Shown: positions 51,370 to 60,535, numbered from the stretch's first letter. The stretch: 64,000 nt of DNA from Draconibacterium mangrovi_A (GCF_037646455.1 NZ_JBBIXN010000003.1:534689-598688), one strand, 5' to 3'. The notes: generated by a model not told the origin, from the sequence alone. Numbers and translations are program-made.

Positions 51370-53007
51370 ATGCCAAACAAAAAAGATTATACAAACGGAT
51401 TACCGGATCCCGCCGAGTTTAAAGCGGAGATGCTTAAAAAATATCCTCGCAAAGTGGCAAAAAAGCGGGATAAATCGATGGTAATCAACGAACCGTCGGA
51501 AGGAAAAGAGATCCTGGCGAATGTTCGTACCATCCCCGGAATCATTACCCAGAGAGGATGTACCTACGCAGGTTGTAAAGGTGTGGTTCTGGGGCCAACG
51601 CGCGATATTATTAACCTGGTTCATGGCCCGATTGGCTGTAGTTTTTACGCCTGGTTAACACGCCGAAACCAAACCAAACCGGCCGAAAGCGATCCCAACT
51701 TCATGACCTATGCTTTTTCAACCGATATGCAGGATGAAAATATTGTATTTGGTGGAGAAGAGAAACTGAAGAATGCCATACGCGAAGCAGTTGAAATTTT
51801 CAATCCCAGTTCCATTGGTATCTTTTCAACTTGTCCGGTAGGATTGATCGGAGACGATGTGCATTCGGTAGCCCGCGAAATGAAAGCCGAATTCGGAATT
51901 AACATCTTCGGTTTTAGCTGCGAAGGTTATCGTGGTGTTTCGCAGTCAGCCGGTCACCACATTGCTAATAACGGAATCTTTAAGCATGTTGTTGGTAACG
52001 ACGATCGTGAACGTACCGGAAAATTCCAAGTGAACTTACTCGGTGAGTACAACATTGGTGGTGACGCTTTCGAAATTGAACGGATTTTTGAAGAATGCGG
52101 AATTACCTTGCTTTCAACCTACAGTGGTAACTCAACCGTTGAAAGTTTTGCGTACTCGCATACTGCCGATTTGAACATGGTAATGTGCCACCGTTCCATC
52201 AACTACATAGCTGAAATGATGGAGGAAAAATACGGTATTCCTTGGATCAAAGTCAACTTCATTGGTGCCGATGCTACGGCTAAGACACTCCGCAAAATGG
52301 CCGATTATTTTGGCGACAAAGAATTGTCGGCGAAAGTTGAAGAGGTTATTGCACGCGAAGCAGCTAAAGTAAAAGCCGTTGCCGAAGTGGTGAAGCCAAA
52401 AGTTGAAGGAAAACTGGCCATGATGTTCGTAGGCGGATCGCGTGCGCACCATTACCAGGAACTGTTTACCGAACTTGGTGTTCGTGTGGTTTCTGCTGGT
52501 TACGAGTTTGCTCACCGCGATGATTACGAAGGCCGCGAAGTTATTCCTAACATTAAAATCGATGCCGATACCCGTAACATTGAAGACCTGGTAGTTAAGA
52601 AAGACGAGGAACACTTCCGTGAAGATCTTGTAACGAAGAAGGAAAAGCTCGAAAAAAGTGGTTACGAGTTTAAAGACTACAAAGGCATGATGCCGGATAT
52701 GAAAAAGAATTCGCTGGTCATCGACGACGTGAATCACTGGGAAACTGAAAAGCTCATTGAATTCTACAAACCTGATATTTTCTGTGCGGGAATCAAAGAG
52801 AAATACGTAGTTCAGAAATACGGTGTGCCATTAAAACAGTTGCACTCGTACGACTACGGCGGTCCTTATGCTGCTTTTGGTGGCGCCATCAATTTCTACA
52901 AAGAAATGGAACGTATGCTGGCTACCGATATCTGGAAACTGGTTGATACACCATGGAAACATGAGCCGGAGATTGTAGGATGTGTAACCTGTGACGAATT
53001 AAAATAG
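51370..53007 (+). CDS. nifD: Nitrogenase molybdenum-iron protein alpha chain
   Basis: NifD holds FeMo-co and half the P-cluster. P-cluster ligands are Cys64 (QRGCTYAGCKG), Cys90 (GPIGCSFYAW) and Cys155 (STCPVGLIGDD). FeMo-co ligands are Cys273 (VMCHRSINYI) and His492 (LHSYDYGGPY). His196/197 in SQSAGHHIAN matches the substrate-site His. The protein is 545 aa, longer than Azotobacter NifD because of a ~50-residue charged insertion around residues 398-447, a feature of NifD from anaerobes. The gene is Mo-type, not Vnf/Anf, since no vnfG/anfG follows. Confidence 0.98.
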   Translation: MPNKKDYTNGLPDPAEFKAEMLKKYPRKVAKKRDKSMVINEPSEGKEILANVRTIPGIITQRGCTYAGCKGVVLGPTRDIINLVHGPIGCSFYAWLTRRNQTKPAESDPNFMTYAFSTDMQDENIVFGGEEKLKNAIREAVEIFNPSSIGIFSTCPVGLIGDDVHSVAREMKAEFGINIFGFSCEGYRGVSQSAGHHIANNGIFKHVVGNDDRERTGKFQVNLLGEYNIGGDAFEIERIFEECGITLLSTYSGNSTVESFAYSHTADLNMVMCHRSINYIAEMMEEKYGIPWIKVNFIGADATAKTLRKMADYFGDKELSAKVEEVIAREAAKVKAVAEVVKPKVEGKLAMMFVGGSRAHHYQELFTELGVRVVSAGYEFAHRDDYEGREVIPNIKIDADTRNIEDLVVKKDEEHFREDLVTKKEKLEKSGYEFKDYKGMMPDMKKNSLVIDDVNHWETEKLIEFYKPDIFCAGIKEKYVVQKYGVPLKQLHSYDYGGPYAAFGGAINFYKEMERMLATDIWKLVDTPWKHEPEIVGCVTCDELK

Positions 53008-53018
53008 GAGGAATAATC

Positions 53019-54401
53019 ATGTTATTACGACATACAACAAGCAAAGTAAAAGAAAGAAAGGCACTAACGGTTAACCCGGCCAAAACCTGCCAACCGGTTG
53101 GTGCTATGTATGCCGCACTTGGTGTACACGGATGTTTACCACACAGTCATGGTTCGCAGGGCTGCTGTTCGTACCACCGAAGCGCACTGACCCGGCATTA
53201 CAAAGAGCCCGTGATGGCTTCAACCAGTTCGTTTACCGAAGGTTCTTCGGTATTCGGCGGACAGGCCAATCTGCTGCAGGCTGTCGATAATATCTTTACC
53301 ATTTATGAACCTGATATTATTGCAGTGCATTCAACCTGTTTGTCAGAAACCATTGGTGACGACCTGGGACAGATTGTAAAAAAAGCACTCGATGATGGTA
53401 AGATACCTGAAGGAAAACATGTGGTTCAGGCTTCAACACCAAGTTATGTGGGATCTCATGTAACCGGTTACGCCAACATGCTCGAAGCTTTTGTGAAGTA
53501 TTTTTCATACAATACCGAAGAAAAGATCCGCCAGGTGAACTTGCTTTCGGGTTGGGTTGAACCATCCGATATGCGCGAAATAAAAAGGTTAGCCGGTTTA
53601 ATGGACATAAAAACCGTGCTTTTACCCGATACTTCCGACGTACTCGATACGCCAATGACCGGCGAATATAAAATGTATCCGAAAGGTGGAACTACCGTGG
53701 ACGAGATCGTAAGCATGGGGAACAGTATGAAAACCGTTGCCATGGGCGAGTGGGGAGCCAAAAAAGCTGCTGTTATGCTCGACAACAAATGTAAAGTTCC
53801 GTTCAGTCTTACTGAAGTACCGATTGGACTAAAAGCAACGGACCGCTTTGTACAGGAATTGTCCCTGGCCGGTCGCATTTCTATTCCTGAATCCATTTCA
53901 GAAGAACGCGGAAGGTTGGTTGACGTGATCACCGATATGCACCAGTATTTATATGGTAAACGCGTTGCACTTTGGGGCGATCCGGATTCATTGATCCCAT
54001 TGGTAGAATTTCTGGTTGATCTGGATATGAAACCGGTTTACATTGTTTCAGGAACTCCGGGTAAACGTTTCGAAAAGATCATGTCCGGGATTCTCAGCGA
54101 AAAAGTACCTGAAGCCAAATTCAAAAACGGTGCACAGGCCGATATGTTCCTGATGCACCAGTGGATCAAAGAAGAGCCTGTGGATCTGTTGATCGGTAAC
54201 ACCTACGGTAAATACATTTCGCGCGACGAAAATATTCCTTTCGTTCGCATGGGATTCCCGATCCTCGACCGTATTGGACACAGCTACTTCCCGACAGTTG
54301 GCTACCAGGGCGCTATTCGTATTCTCGAGAAAATGCTAGGAGTAATAATGGACCGTCAGGATGCTACTGCTCCGGAAGAATCATTTGAGTTGGTTATGTA
54401 A
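53019..54401 (+). CDS. nifK: Nitrogenase molybdenum-iron protein beta chain
   Basis: NifK completes the P-cluster with Cys24 (AKTCQPVGAM), Cys49 (HGSQGCC) and Cys107 (HSTCLSETIGDD). At 460 aa it lacks the ~50-residue N-terminal extension of Azotobacter NifK, as in clostridial-type proteins. The ATG is preceded by AGGAGG that overlaps the nifD stop codon (53005-53007), with a 7-base spacing, so translation is probably coupled and efficient. A strong hairpin follows the gene. Confidence 0.98.
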   Translation: MLLRHTTSKVKERKALTVNPAKTCQPVGAMYAALGVHGCLPHSHGSQGCCSYHRSALTRHYKEPVMASTSSFTEGSSVFGGQANLLQAVDNIFTIYEPDIIAVHSTCLSETIGDDLGQIVKKALDDGKIPEGKHVVQASTPSYVGSHVTGYANMLEAFVKYFSYNTEEKIRQVNLLSGWVEPSDMREIKRLAGLMDIKTVLLPDTSDVLDTPMTGEYKMYPKGGTTVDEIVSMGNSMKTVAMGEWGAKKAAVMLDNKCKVPFSLTEVPIGLKATDRFVQELSLAGRISIPESISEERGRLVDVITDMHQYLYGKRVALWGDPDSLIPLVEFLVDLDMKPVYIVSGTPGKRFEKIMSGILSEKVPEAKFKNGAQADMFLMHQWIKEEPVDLLIGNTYGKYISRDENIPFVRMGFPILDRIGHSYFPTVGYQGAIRILEKMLGVIMDRQDATAPEESFELVM

Positions 54402-54427
54402 CCGTAACTATACAACAATAACTACCA

Positions 54428-54460
54428 ACCTCCCGGGAGCCTGCTTCTTTCCCGGGAGGT
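54428..54460 (+). promoter_or_regulatory. nifK-nifE intergenic stem-loop
   Basis: ACCTCCCGGGA (54428-54438) and TCCCGGGAGGT (54450-54460) form a perfect 11-bp, GC-rich stem with an 11-nt loop. No T run follows. It is likely a mRNA processing, stabilising or attenuating element that keeps nifHDK expression above nifEN. Confidence 0.75.
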
Positions 54461-54479
54461 ACTTAAAATCAAGTGCATC

Positions 54480-55808
54480 ATGAACAGTTTTTTAAAAGAC
54501 CGCGAAACTCAAATTGTAACCAAGGGGAAAAACAGTGCAGAAATTGCCTGTGAAAAGAATAGTCTGGCCGGTTCGGTAAGCCAGCGTGCATGTGTGTTTT
54601 GCGGTTCCAGGGTAGTTCTTTACCCGATCGCTGATGCGCTTCATGTAATTCACGGCCCGGTTGGCTGTGCGTCCTATACCTGGGACATCCGCGGTGCCCT
54701 TTCTTCTGGACCGCAACTTCACCGCCTGAGTTTTACCACCGACTTGAAAGAAAAAGACGTGGTGTTTGGTGGAGAGAAGAAATTGTATCATGCCCTTTGC
54801 GAGTTAATCGACAAACATCAACCCAAGGCAGCTTTTGTTTTTTCAACCTGTATTATCGGAGTAATCGGCGATGATGTGGAAGCGGTTTGTCGTCAGGTGA
54901 CCCGCGAAAAAGGAATCGATGTTATTCCGGTCATGTCGGAAGGTTTTAACGGATCAAAAAAAGACGGTTATAAAATTGCCTGTGGTGCCCTTTCAAAACT
55001 GGTGGGTACCGACGACGCTTACAAACCTTCAAAATATTCAATAAACATTCTGGGCGATTTTAACCTTGCCGGCGAACTCTGGATCCTTGCAGAATATTAC
55101 CGGAAACTCGGAGTGGAGTTGGTTTCATGCATGACCGGTGATGGCCGGGTTGCCGAAATCCGACGTGCACATAAAGCCACGCTGAATGTGGTTCAGTGTT
55201 CCGGATCGATGGTGCATCTGGCCAAAGAAATGAAAGAAAAATACGGGATTCCGTTTATGAAGGTTTCCTATTTCGGAATAGAAGACATGTCGGATGCTTT
55301 GTATGAAGTAGCCCGTTATTTCAAAGACGATGAAATGATGGAAAAAGCCCGGGAGCTGGTTCGCGATGAGATTTCAAAACTACTTCCTGCGCTGCAACCT
55401 TACCGCCAGAAACTGGAAGGAAAGAAAGCAGCCATTTATGTGGGAGGAGCTTTTAAAGCCATTTCGCTGGTAAAAGCGCTTCGCTTACTAGGTATGAAGA
55501 CAGTTGTAGTTGGCTCGCAAACCGGAAATGCCGATGATTACAAACTGCTAAAAGAACTTTGCGACGATGGTACTATCATCGTTGATGACTCGAATCCGAA
55601 CGAACTCTCGGAATTTGTAAAACTCACCGGAGCTCACCTGTTTATCGGGGGGGTTAAAGAACGTCCGATTGCACATAAACTTGGTCTTGGCTTCTGCGAC
55701 CACAACCACGAGCGAAAAGAAGCACTCGCCGGTTATGTGGGCATGATGAATTTTGCCAAAGAAGTGTATGCATCGGTGACAAGCCCGGTTTGGAAATTTA
55801 TAAAATAG
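54480..55808 (+). CDS. nifE: Nitrogenase FeMo-co scaffold protein NifE
   Basis: NifE pairs with NifN to form the scaffold on which the NifB-cofactor is matured to FeMo-co. It resembles NifD, with cluster ligands Cys38 (SQRACVFCGSR), Cys63 (GPVGCASYTW) and Cys124 (STCIIGVIGDD), but lacks the FeMo-co His. The 442-aa length is standard. It follows the hairpin and lies 6 bp before nifN. Confidence 0.96.
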   Translation: MNSFLKDRETQIVTKGKNSAEIACEKNSLAGSVSQRACVFCGSRVVLYPIADALHVIHGPVGCASYTWDIRGALSSGPQLHRLSFTTDLKEKDVVFGGEKKLYHALCELIDKHQPKAAFVFSTCIIGVIGDDVEAVCRQVTREKGIDVIPVMSEGFNGSKKDGYKIACGALSKLVGTDDAYKPSKYSINILGDFNLAGELWILAEYYRKLGVELVSCMTGDGRVAEIRRAHKATLNVVQCSGSMVHLAKEMKEKYGIPFMKVSYFGIEDMSDALYEVARYFKDDEMMEKARELVRDEISKLLPALQPYRQKLEGKKAAIYVGGAFKAISLVKALRLLGMKTVVVGSQTGNADDYKLLKELCDDGTIIVDDSNPNELSEFVKLTGAHLFIGGVKERPIAHKLGLGFCDHNHERKEALAGYVGMMNFAKEVYASVTSPVWKFIK

Positions 55809-55814
55809 AAAGCC

Positions 55815-57221
55815 ATGTTCGAAACAAATACCGTATTACATAAAGGGACAGATTATAAAGCCACACAAAACGCATGTAAACTGTGTTCGCCGCTCGGAGC
55901 AAGTGTGGCGTACAAAGGATTCGAAGGATGTGTGCCACTCATTCATGGTTCGCAGGGCTGTGCCACTTATATTCGTCGTTACCTGATCAGCCATTATAAA
56001 GAACCTATCGATATTGCTTCGTCCAACTTCACTGAGGATTCAACCATTTTTGGCGGTGACAGAAATTTTAAGATTGCGGCTCAGAATATTATCAATCAGT
56101 ACAAGCCGAAAATAATTGGAATTTCTACCACGTGTCTGAGTGAAACCATCGGTGATGATGTAACGCTTTTCCTTCACGAATTGAAAAGCGAAGATTTTGA
56201 TGGCTCAACCGAATTTGTTGTGGCTTCAACACCCAGTTACCAGGGAACGCACATCGACGGTTTTCATGAAGCCGTTGCAGCAGTGGTTCGCAAGTTCGCT
56301 AAAAAAGAAAGTACTGGCGAACACATCAACCTGTTTCCCGGATTTATTTCAACAGAAGATATTCGCCTGCTAAAAGAAATTACTGCCGATTTTGGCATTG
56401 AAACTGCCATTCTTCCCGATTATTCCGAAAGCCTCGACAATCCTGTTTGGCATACCTACAAACGTATTCCTGAAGGAGGAACAACTATGGAAGAAGTGGA
56501 AAAGAGTGGTTCGGCCAAAGCATCCATCGAATTTGGTACCGTGCTGAATCTCGGAAAACTGAGTGGACGGGTAAAAAACCTGAAGGTTACTAAAACAGCA
56601 GCCCAGTATCTGGAAAAAGAAATGGATGTTCCGTTGGTGCGTTTGCCCATGCCCATCGGGATTACTCAAACCGACCGCTTTTTTGAAGAACTGGAAAAAC
56701 TTTCGGGGAATAAAACTCCTGAAAAATATGCGAAACAACGCGGTCGGCTGGTGGATGCTTATGTTGACGCACACAAATATGTATTTGGCAAAAAGGCCGT
56801 GGTTTACGGCGAAGAAGATTTTGTGGTAGGCATGTGCGCTTTTCTCGATGAAATCGGGATTGAAATTGCACTAGCTGCATCAGGCGGCGAAAGCGGATTG
56901 CTGGAACAGGAAATTTTGAAGTACTGTCCCGAAAACGGAACTAAAATAACCGTTCGCGAAGGTTACGATTTTGAATCGATAAAAGAATGGTGTCAGAGCA
57001 ACAAACCGGATATTCTGATCGGGCACAGCAAAGGCTATTACATCGCCCGCGAACTGGAGATCCCGATCGTTCGTGTAGGATTCCCGATCCACGACCGGAT
57101 TGGCGGACAGCGCATCAAACACCTGGGTTATGCCGGAACGCAGGAATTGTTCGATAAAATTGTGAATACACTGATTGAGTACAAACAAGACTCGTCGCCG
57201 GTAGGATATAAATACATGTAA
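55815..57221 (+). CDS. nifN: Nitrogenase FeMo-co scaffold protein NifN
   Basis: This NifK-like scaffold subunit partners NifE. It shows QNACKLCSPLGA (Cys21, Cys24), the HGSQGCATYIRR segment (Cys49), STTCLSETIGDD and the C-terminal RVGFPIHDRIGGQR. At 468 aa it is a free-standing NifN without a fused NifX domain. A 7-bp tandem repeat lies between its stop codon and nifB. Confidence 0.95.
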   Translation: MFETNTVLHKGTDYKATQNACKLCSPLGASVAYKGFEGCVPLIHGSQGCATYIRRYLISHYKEPIDIASSNFTEDSTIFGGDRNFKIAAQNIINQYKPKIIGISTTCLSETIGDDVTLFLHELKSEDFDGSTEFVVASTPSYQGTHIDGFHEAVAAVVRKFAKKESTGEHINLFPGFISTEDIRLLKEITADFGIETAILPDYSESLDNPVWHTYKRIPEGGTTMEEVEKSGSAKASIEFGTVLNLGKLSGRVKNLKVTKTAAQYLEKEMDVPLVRLPMPIGITQTDRFFEELEKLSGNKTPEKYAKQRGRLVDAYVDAHKYVFGKKAVVYGEEDFVVGMCAFLDEIGIEIALAASGGESGLLEQEILKYCPENGTKITVREGYDFESIKEWCQSNKPDILIGHSKGYYIARELEIPIVRVGFPIHDRIGGQRIKHLGYAGTQELFDKIVNTLIEYKQDSSPVGYKYM

Positions 57222-57233
57222 TAGAAGGCTGGA

Positions 57234-57265
57234 AGCTCGCAGCTCGCAGCTCGCAGCTCGTAGCT
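57234..57265. repeat. 7-bp tandem repeat between nifN and nifB
   Basis: AGCTCGC is repeated three times (57234, 57241, 57248) and followed by AGCTCGT and AGCT. The block starts 13 bp after the nifN stop codon. Each AGCT is a palindrome, so the RNA could form alternative small hairpins. Confidence 0.85.
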
Positions 57266-57285
57266 AAAATCTAAATAGTAAAGTT

Positions 57286-58545
57286 ATGATCGACATTAAA
57301 ACACATCCATGTTTCAATAAAGAGGCAAAAGGAAAATATTCCAGGGTTCACCTTCCGGTGGCACCACAATGTAATATTCACTGTAATTATTGTAAACGCG
57401 ATTTCGACTGCGTTAACGAAAGTCGTCCCGGTGTTACCAGCGAAGTACTTTCGCCCGAGCAGGCTTTGGCTTACACCATCAGGTTAAAGGAAAAAATGCC
57501 GCATTTGTCGGTCGTGGGAATTGCTGGTCCCGGCGATCCGTTCGCTAATCCTATCCAAACCATGACTACGTTGCGTTTGATCAGGAAAGAATTTCCGGAG
57601 ATGATACTTTGTCTCTCTTCCAACGGGCTGAATGTGTTGCCCTATGTCGAAGAGCTGGCAGAACTGAAAGTAAGTCACGTTACAATTACCATAAATGCCG
57701 CTGAAGCCGACACTTTATCAAAACTGTATAAGTGGGTGCGTTTCGAGAAACGTGGATATTTCGGGAAACAGGCAGCCGAGATTTTGCTAAAGAACCAGTT
57801 GGAGGCGATAAGAGCATTGAAACGCGCAGGAATTACTGTGAAAGCGAATACGATTGTCGTTCCGGGAATTAATGACGGGAAAGTGATTGAAGTGGCTAAA
57901 AAGATGAAGGAACTTGGTGTTGACCTGATGAATACCATCCCGCTTTACCCGGTTGAAGGAACTCCTTTTGAAGATTTCGAAGAGCCGTCGCCAAAAATGA
58001 TGAAGGAACTGCGCAGAGAAATTAAAGAATACCTGCCGCCAATGACTCACTGTGCGCGCTGTCGGGCCGATGCAGTTGGATTACTTGGTAAAGATGATTC
58101 GGAAGCGAAACGAATTCTTTCAGAAGTGTCCTGTCTTTCGGTAGACCTGGATGAAAAACGGCCGAATGTTGCCGTGGCCAGTTACGAAGGATTACTGGTG
58201 AATCAGCATCTTGGTGAGGCGAAGCAACTGTTTATTTTCCGCGAAACTCCAAACGGGTATAAGTTGGTTGAACAACGACCGACACCAAAACCGGGGGCAG
58301 GTAACTCGCGCTGGGAAGAACTCGGAAATGTTATCAGCGACTGCCGTGCTTTGCTGGTTGGAGGAGTTGGGCCATCACCATCTTCTATCATCGGTCGCTC
58401 GGGAATAAAAATAGTGGAAATGACCGGTTTGATTGATGAGGGACTGGACGCCGTTTACAAAGGCAAAGAATTGAAAACACTGAAAAAAGCCGATGTATTC
58501 AAATGCGGCGCAGAGTGTTCGGGAAAAGGAACCGGCTGCGGTTAA
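57286..58545 (+). CDS. nifB: Nitrogenase cofactor biosynthesis radical SAM protein NifB with NifX-like domain
   Basis: NifB makes the carbide-containing [8Fe-9S-C] NifB-co. The radical SAM cluster ligands are Cys29, Cys33 and Cys36 in CNIHCNYC, with AGPGDPFANP and the (beta/alpha) barrel up to ~270. Residues ~290-400 are a NifX/NafY-like domain (VAVASYEGLLVNQHLGEAKQ, ALLVGGVGPSPSSII), giving the long two-domain NifB. The extreme C-terminus is Cys-rich (KCGAECSGKGTGCG). Length 419 aa is typical for anaerobes. Confidence 0.97.
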   Translation: MIDIKTHPCFNKEAKGKYSRVHLPVAPQCNIHCNYCKRDFDCVNESRPGVTSEVLSPEQALAYTIRLKEKMPHLSVVGIAGPGDPFANPIQTMTTLRLIRKEFPEMILCLSSNGLNVLPYVEELAELKVSHVTITINAAEADTLSKLYKWVRFEKRGYFGKQAAEILLKNQLEAIRALKRAGITVKANTIVVPGINDGKVIEVAKKMKELGVDLMNTIPLYPVEGTPFEDFEEPSPKMMKELRREIKEYLPPMTHCARCRADAVGLLGKDDSEAKRILSEVSCLSVDLDEKRPNVAVASYEGLLVNQHLGEAKQLFIFRETPNGYKLVEQRPTPKPGAGNSRWEELGNVISDCRALLVGGVGPSPSSIIGRSGIKIVEMTGLIDEGLDAVYKGKELKTLKKADVFKCGAECSGKGTGCG

Positions 58546-58578
58546 TGCAAAAATTAAAAAACCAATAACAATAATATT

Positions 58579-58926
58579 ATGAGAATAGCAGTAACAACAT
58601 CCGACGGAAAGAAAGTGGATCAGCACTTTGGGAAAGCCACTCGTTTTGATGTGTACGACGTAGAAGGCGATGAAATGAAACTTGTTGAATCGCGCGATGT
58701 AACATCTTATTGCGACTGTGAAAATGATGTACCTGTTGATCCGGCCCATAAATTTTCGCCCGACCGGTTTTCGGTAGTAAAAGAAAAAATAAAGGATTGC
58801 GACAAGCTGTATACCGTTCAAATAGGAGAAAAACCCAAATCGCAATTCGACATTGTAGGAATTGCAGTGCAAACCTGCACGTGCTCGGTCGACAAAATTC
58901 CCGGATGCAGCGGAAACTGTAAATAG
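58579..58926 (+). CDS. NifX/NafY-family small protein with Cys-rich tail
   Basis: The 115-aa protein opens with RIAVTTSDGKKVDQHFGKATRFDVYDV, the dinitrogenase iron-molybdenum cofactor-binding fold shared by NifX, NafY and the NifB C-domain. Such proteins carry NifB-co or FeMo-co between assembly steps. Its end is unusual: TCTCSVDKIPGCSGNC provides four cysteines, besides CDC and KDC earlier, which could hold an iron-sulfur cluster. It lies 33 bp after nifB. Confidence 0.88.
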   Translation: MRIAVTTSDGKKVDQHFGKATRFDVYDVEGDEMKLVESRDVTSYCDCENDVPVDPAHKFSPDRFSVVKEKIKDCDKLYTVQIGEKPKSQFDIVGIAVQTCTCSVDKIPGCSGNCK

Positions 58927-58950
58927 TAACAACCTAAAAATATTTTAAAA

Positions 58951-59256
58951 ATGAAAAAACCAGATTATCACATTTTAGTTTGCAACTCGTACCGGGTTGC
59001 CGGCGATGCCAAAGGTTATTGCAACAAAAACGGAGCATCCGACTTCCTTCAATACATTATGGAAGAATGTAACGACCGCGGACTGGATGTTGCTGTTTCA
59101 TCAACTGCCTGTTTGAATGTGTGCTCGCAGGGACCGGTAATGGTGATTCACCCGAATAATCTTTGGTATGGCGGACTTACTGAAGAAAAGATTGACGATA
59201 TTTTAGATGCACTTGAAGAGGGGGAGGCTGTTGAGGAGTATCTCATTAGTGAATAA
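58951..59256 (+). CDS. Thioredoxin-like [2Fe-2S] ferredoxin
   Basis: The 101-aa product has the thioredoxin-like ferredoxin layout with cysteines in LVCNSYRV, GYCNKNGA, TACLNVCSQGPVMVIHPNNLWYGG, i.e. two N-terminal and two central ligands. Similar ferredoxins (FeSII/Shethna-like) follow nifB in anaerobe nif operons and may donate electrons for cofactor assembly or protect nitrogenase. It starts 24 bp after the NifX-like gene. Confidence 0.88.
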   Translation: MKKPDYHILVCNSYRVAGDAKGYCNKNGASDFLQYIMEECNDRGLDVAVSSTACLNVCSQGPVMVIHPNNLWYGGLTEEKIDDILDALEEGEAVEEYLISE

Positions 59257-59320
59257 GTTAAACTGTTTTATCCAACGGTTTGCCTCCTCTTTTCCCAATA
59301 AAACTAAACAAACTTAAACT

Positions 59321-59343
59321 ATCCCCGGCATTTGGCCGGGGAT
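59321..59343 (+). terminator. Stem-loop between the ferredoxin gene and nifV
   Basis: ATCCCCGGC (59321-59329), loop ATTTG and GCCGGGGAT (59335-59343) form a perfect 9-bp stem, followed by CATTTAATTTTT. It may partly terminate the nif transcript before nifV. Confidence 0.65.
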
Positions 59344-59387
59344 CATTTAATTTTTAGTTCGGCTTTGTGCCCATAAAATTGGTAGTT

Positions 59388-60527
59388 ATGAAGAACAAGA
59401 GGATTCCGTATATAATTGACACTACGCTCCGTGACGGCGAACAGGCGCCCGGTGTGGTTTTTTCGCTCAAAGAAAAGATTGAAATTGCCGAATGGCTGGA
59501 TCAGCTGGGAATACCTGAGCTGGAAATCGGAACGCCGGCGATTAGTCGTTCCGAGCAGAATGATATCCGCTGTTTGATCAACCAGGGATTTTCGTTTAAG
59601 TCAACTTGCTGGGCACGCGCCACACGTCACGACTTGAATGCTGCCTTAAATACAGGTGCCGACCGGGTGAACCTGAGTTTCCCGGTTTCCGAACTTCAGT
59701 TAAAAGCACTGGGGAAAACTACGGCCTGGATATTCAAAGAACTTCCGGAGATCATGAAAATGGCCAACGAAAATTTTTCGTTTGTAGCCGTTGGTGCGCA
59801 GGACGCTTCACGCGCCGACAGAAACCTGCTGAAAGAATACATTGCTGCTGCTGAATTTTATGGCGCCCGCCGAATCAGAATAGCAGACACGGTAGGAATT
59901 CTAAATCCTCAAAGTACAAAGGAACTTTTCGAAGACCTGAGTTTTGCCTTTCCGCAAATTGATTTTGAGTTTCACGGGCATAACGATTTTGGAATGGCCA
60001 CCGCTAACCATGCTGTAGCTTTAACTTCGGGTGCTTCATCCGCAAGTTTAACCATTAACGGATTGGGCGAGCGGGCCGGTAACGGGGCACTCGAAGAGGT
60101 AATTTACGCACTGAAATATTCTTTTGGGATTGATCTTGGGTACGATGGAAATTTGCTGAACAGACTTTCTGATTTGGTTGAAAACTTCTCGAAACGTCAG
60201 TTGCCGTTATCGAAACCGGTAACCGGGCAAATGGCGTTCTCGCACGAGTCGGGCATTCATTGCCGCAGTCTGAAAGAAAATCCATTGAGTTACCAGCCAT
60301 TCAATCCCGAAGAAATTGGCCGCGATATGGTTTTTGTTATCGGTAAACATTCGGGAACCGGGGCACTCTCCGAATTGCTGGAGAAACGAAACATTTTTCT
60401 GAGCAAAACCGAGATCAGTGACCTGATATCAAGAATTAAGGCTACATCGGCCCGGCTTAAACGAGATCTCAACTTTAGCGAAATACGAACATTAATACCT
60501 GAACATCAGGTTCGACTTTCGATATAA
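59388..60527 (+). CDS. nifV: Homocitrate synthase NifV
   Basis: NifV condenses acetyl-CoA and 2-oxoglutarate to homocitrate, the organic ligand of FeMo-co. It has the DRE-TIM metallolyase signature IIDTTLRDGEQAPGVVF, EFHGHNDFGMATANHAV with the metal-binding His pair, and GLGERAGNGALEEV. I chose the ATG at 59388 (MKNKRIPYIIDTT); the in-frame GTG at 59367 is less likely. Length 379 aa is normal. 2-Isopropylmalate synthase is excluded by length and context. Confidence 0.95.
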   Translation: MKNKRIPYIIDTTLRDGEQAPGVVFSLKEKIEIAEWLDQLGIPELEIGTPAISRSEQNDIRCLINQGFSFKSTCWARATRHDLNAALNTGADRVNLSFPVSELQLKALGKTTAWIFKELPEIMKMANENFSFVAVGAQDASRADRNLLKEYIAAAEFYGARRIRIADTVGILNPQSTKELFEDLSFAFPQIDFEFHGHNDFGMATANHAVALTSGASSASLTINGLGERAGNGALEEVIYALKYSFGIDLGYDGNLLNRLSDLVENFSKRQLPLSKPVTGQMAFSHESGIHCRSLKENPLSYQPFNPEEIGRDMVFVIGKHSGTGALSELLEKRNIFLSKTEISDLISRIKATSARLKRDLNFSEIRTLIPEHQVRLSI

Positions 60528-60535
60528 ACTTAAAA

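Noticed and set aside
51370..54401. Alternative (V- or Fe-only) nitrogenase
   Set aside because: No delta-subunit gene lies between nifD and nifK, and the cofactor genes and modABC fit the Mo enzyme; the extra NifD insertion is also found in Mo nitrogenases of anaerobes.
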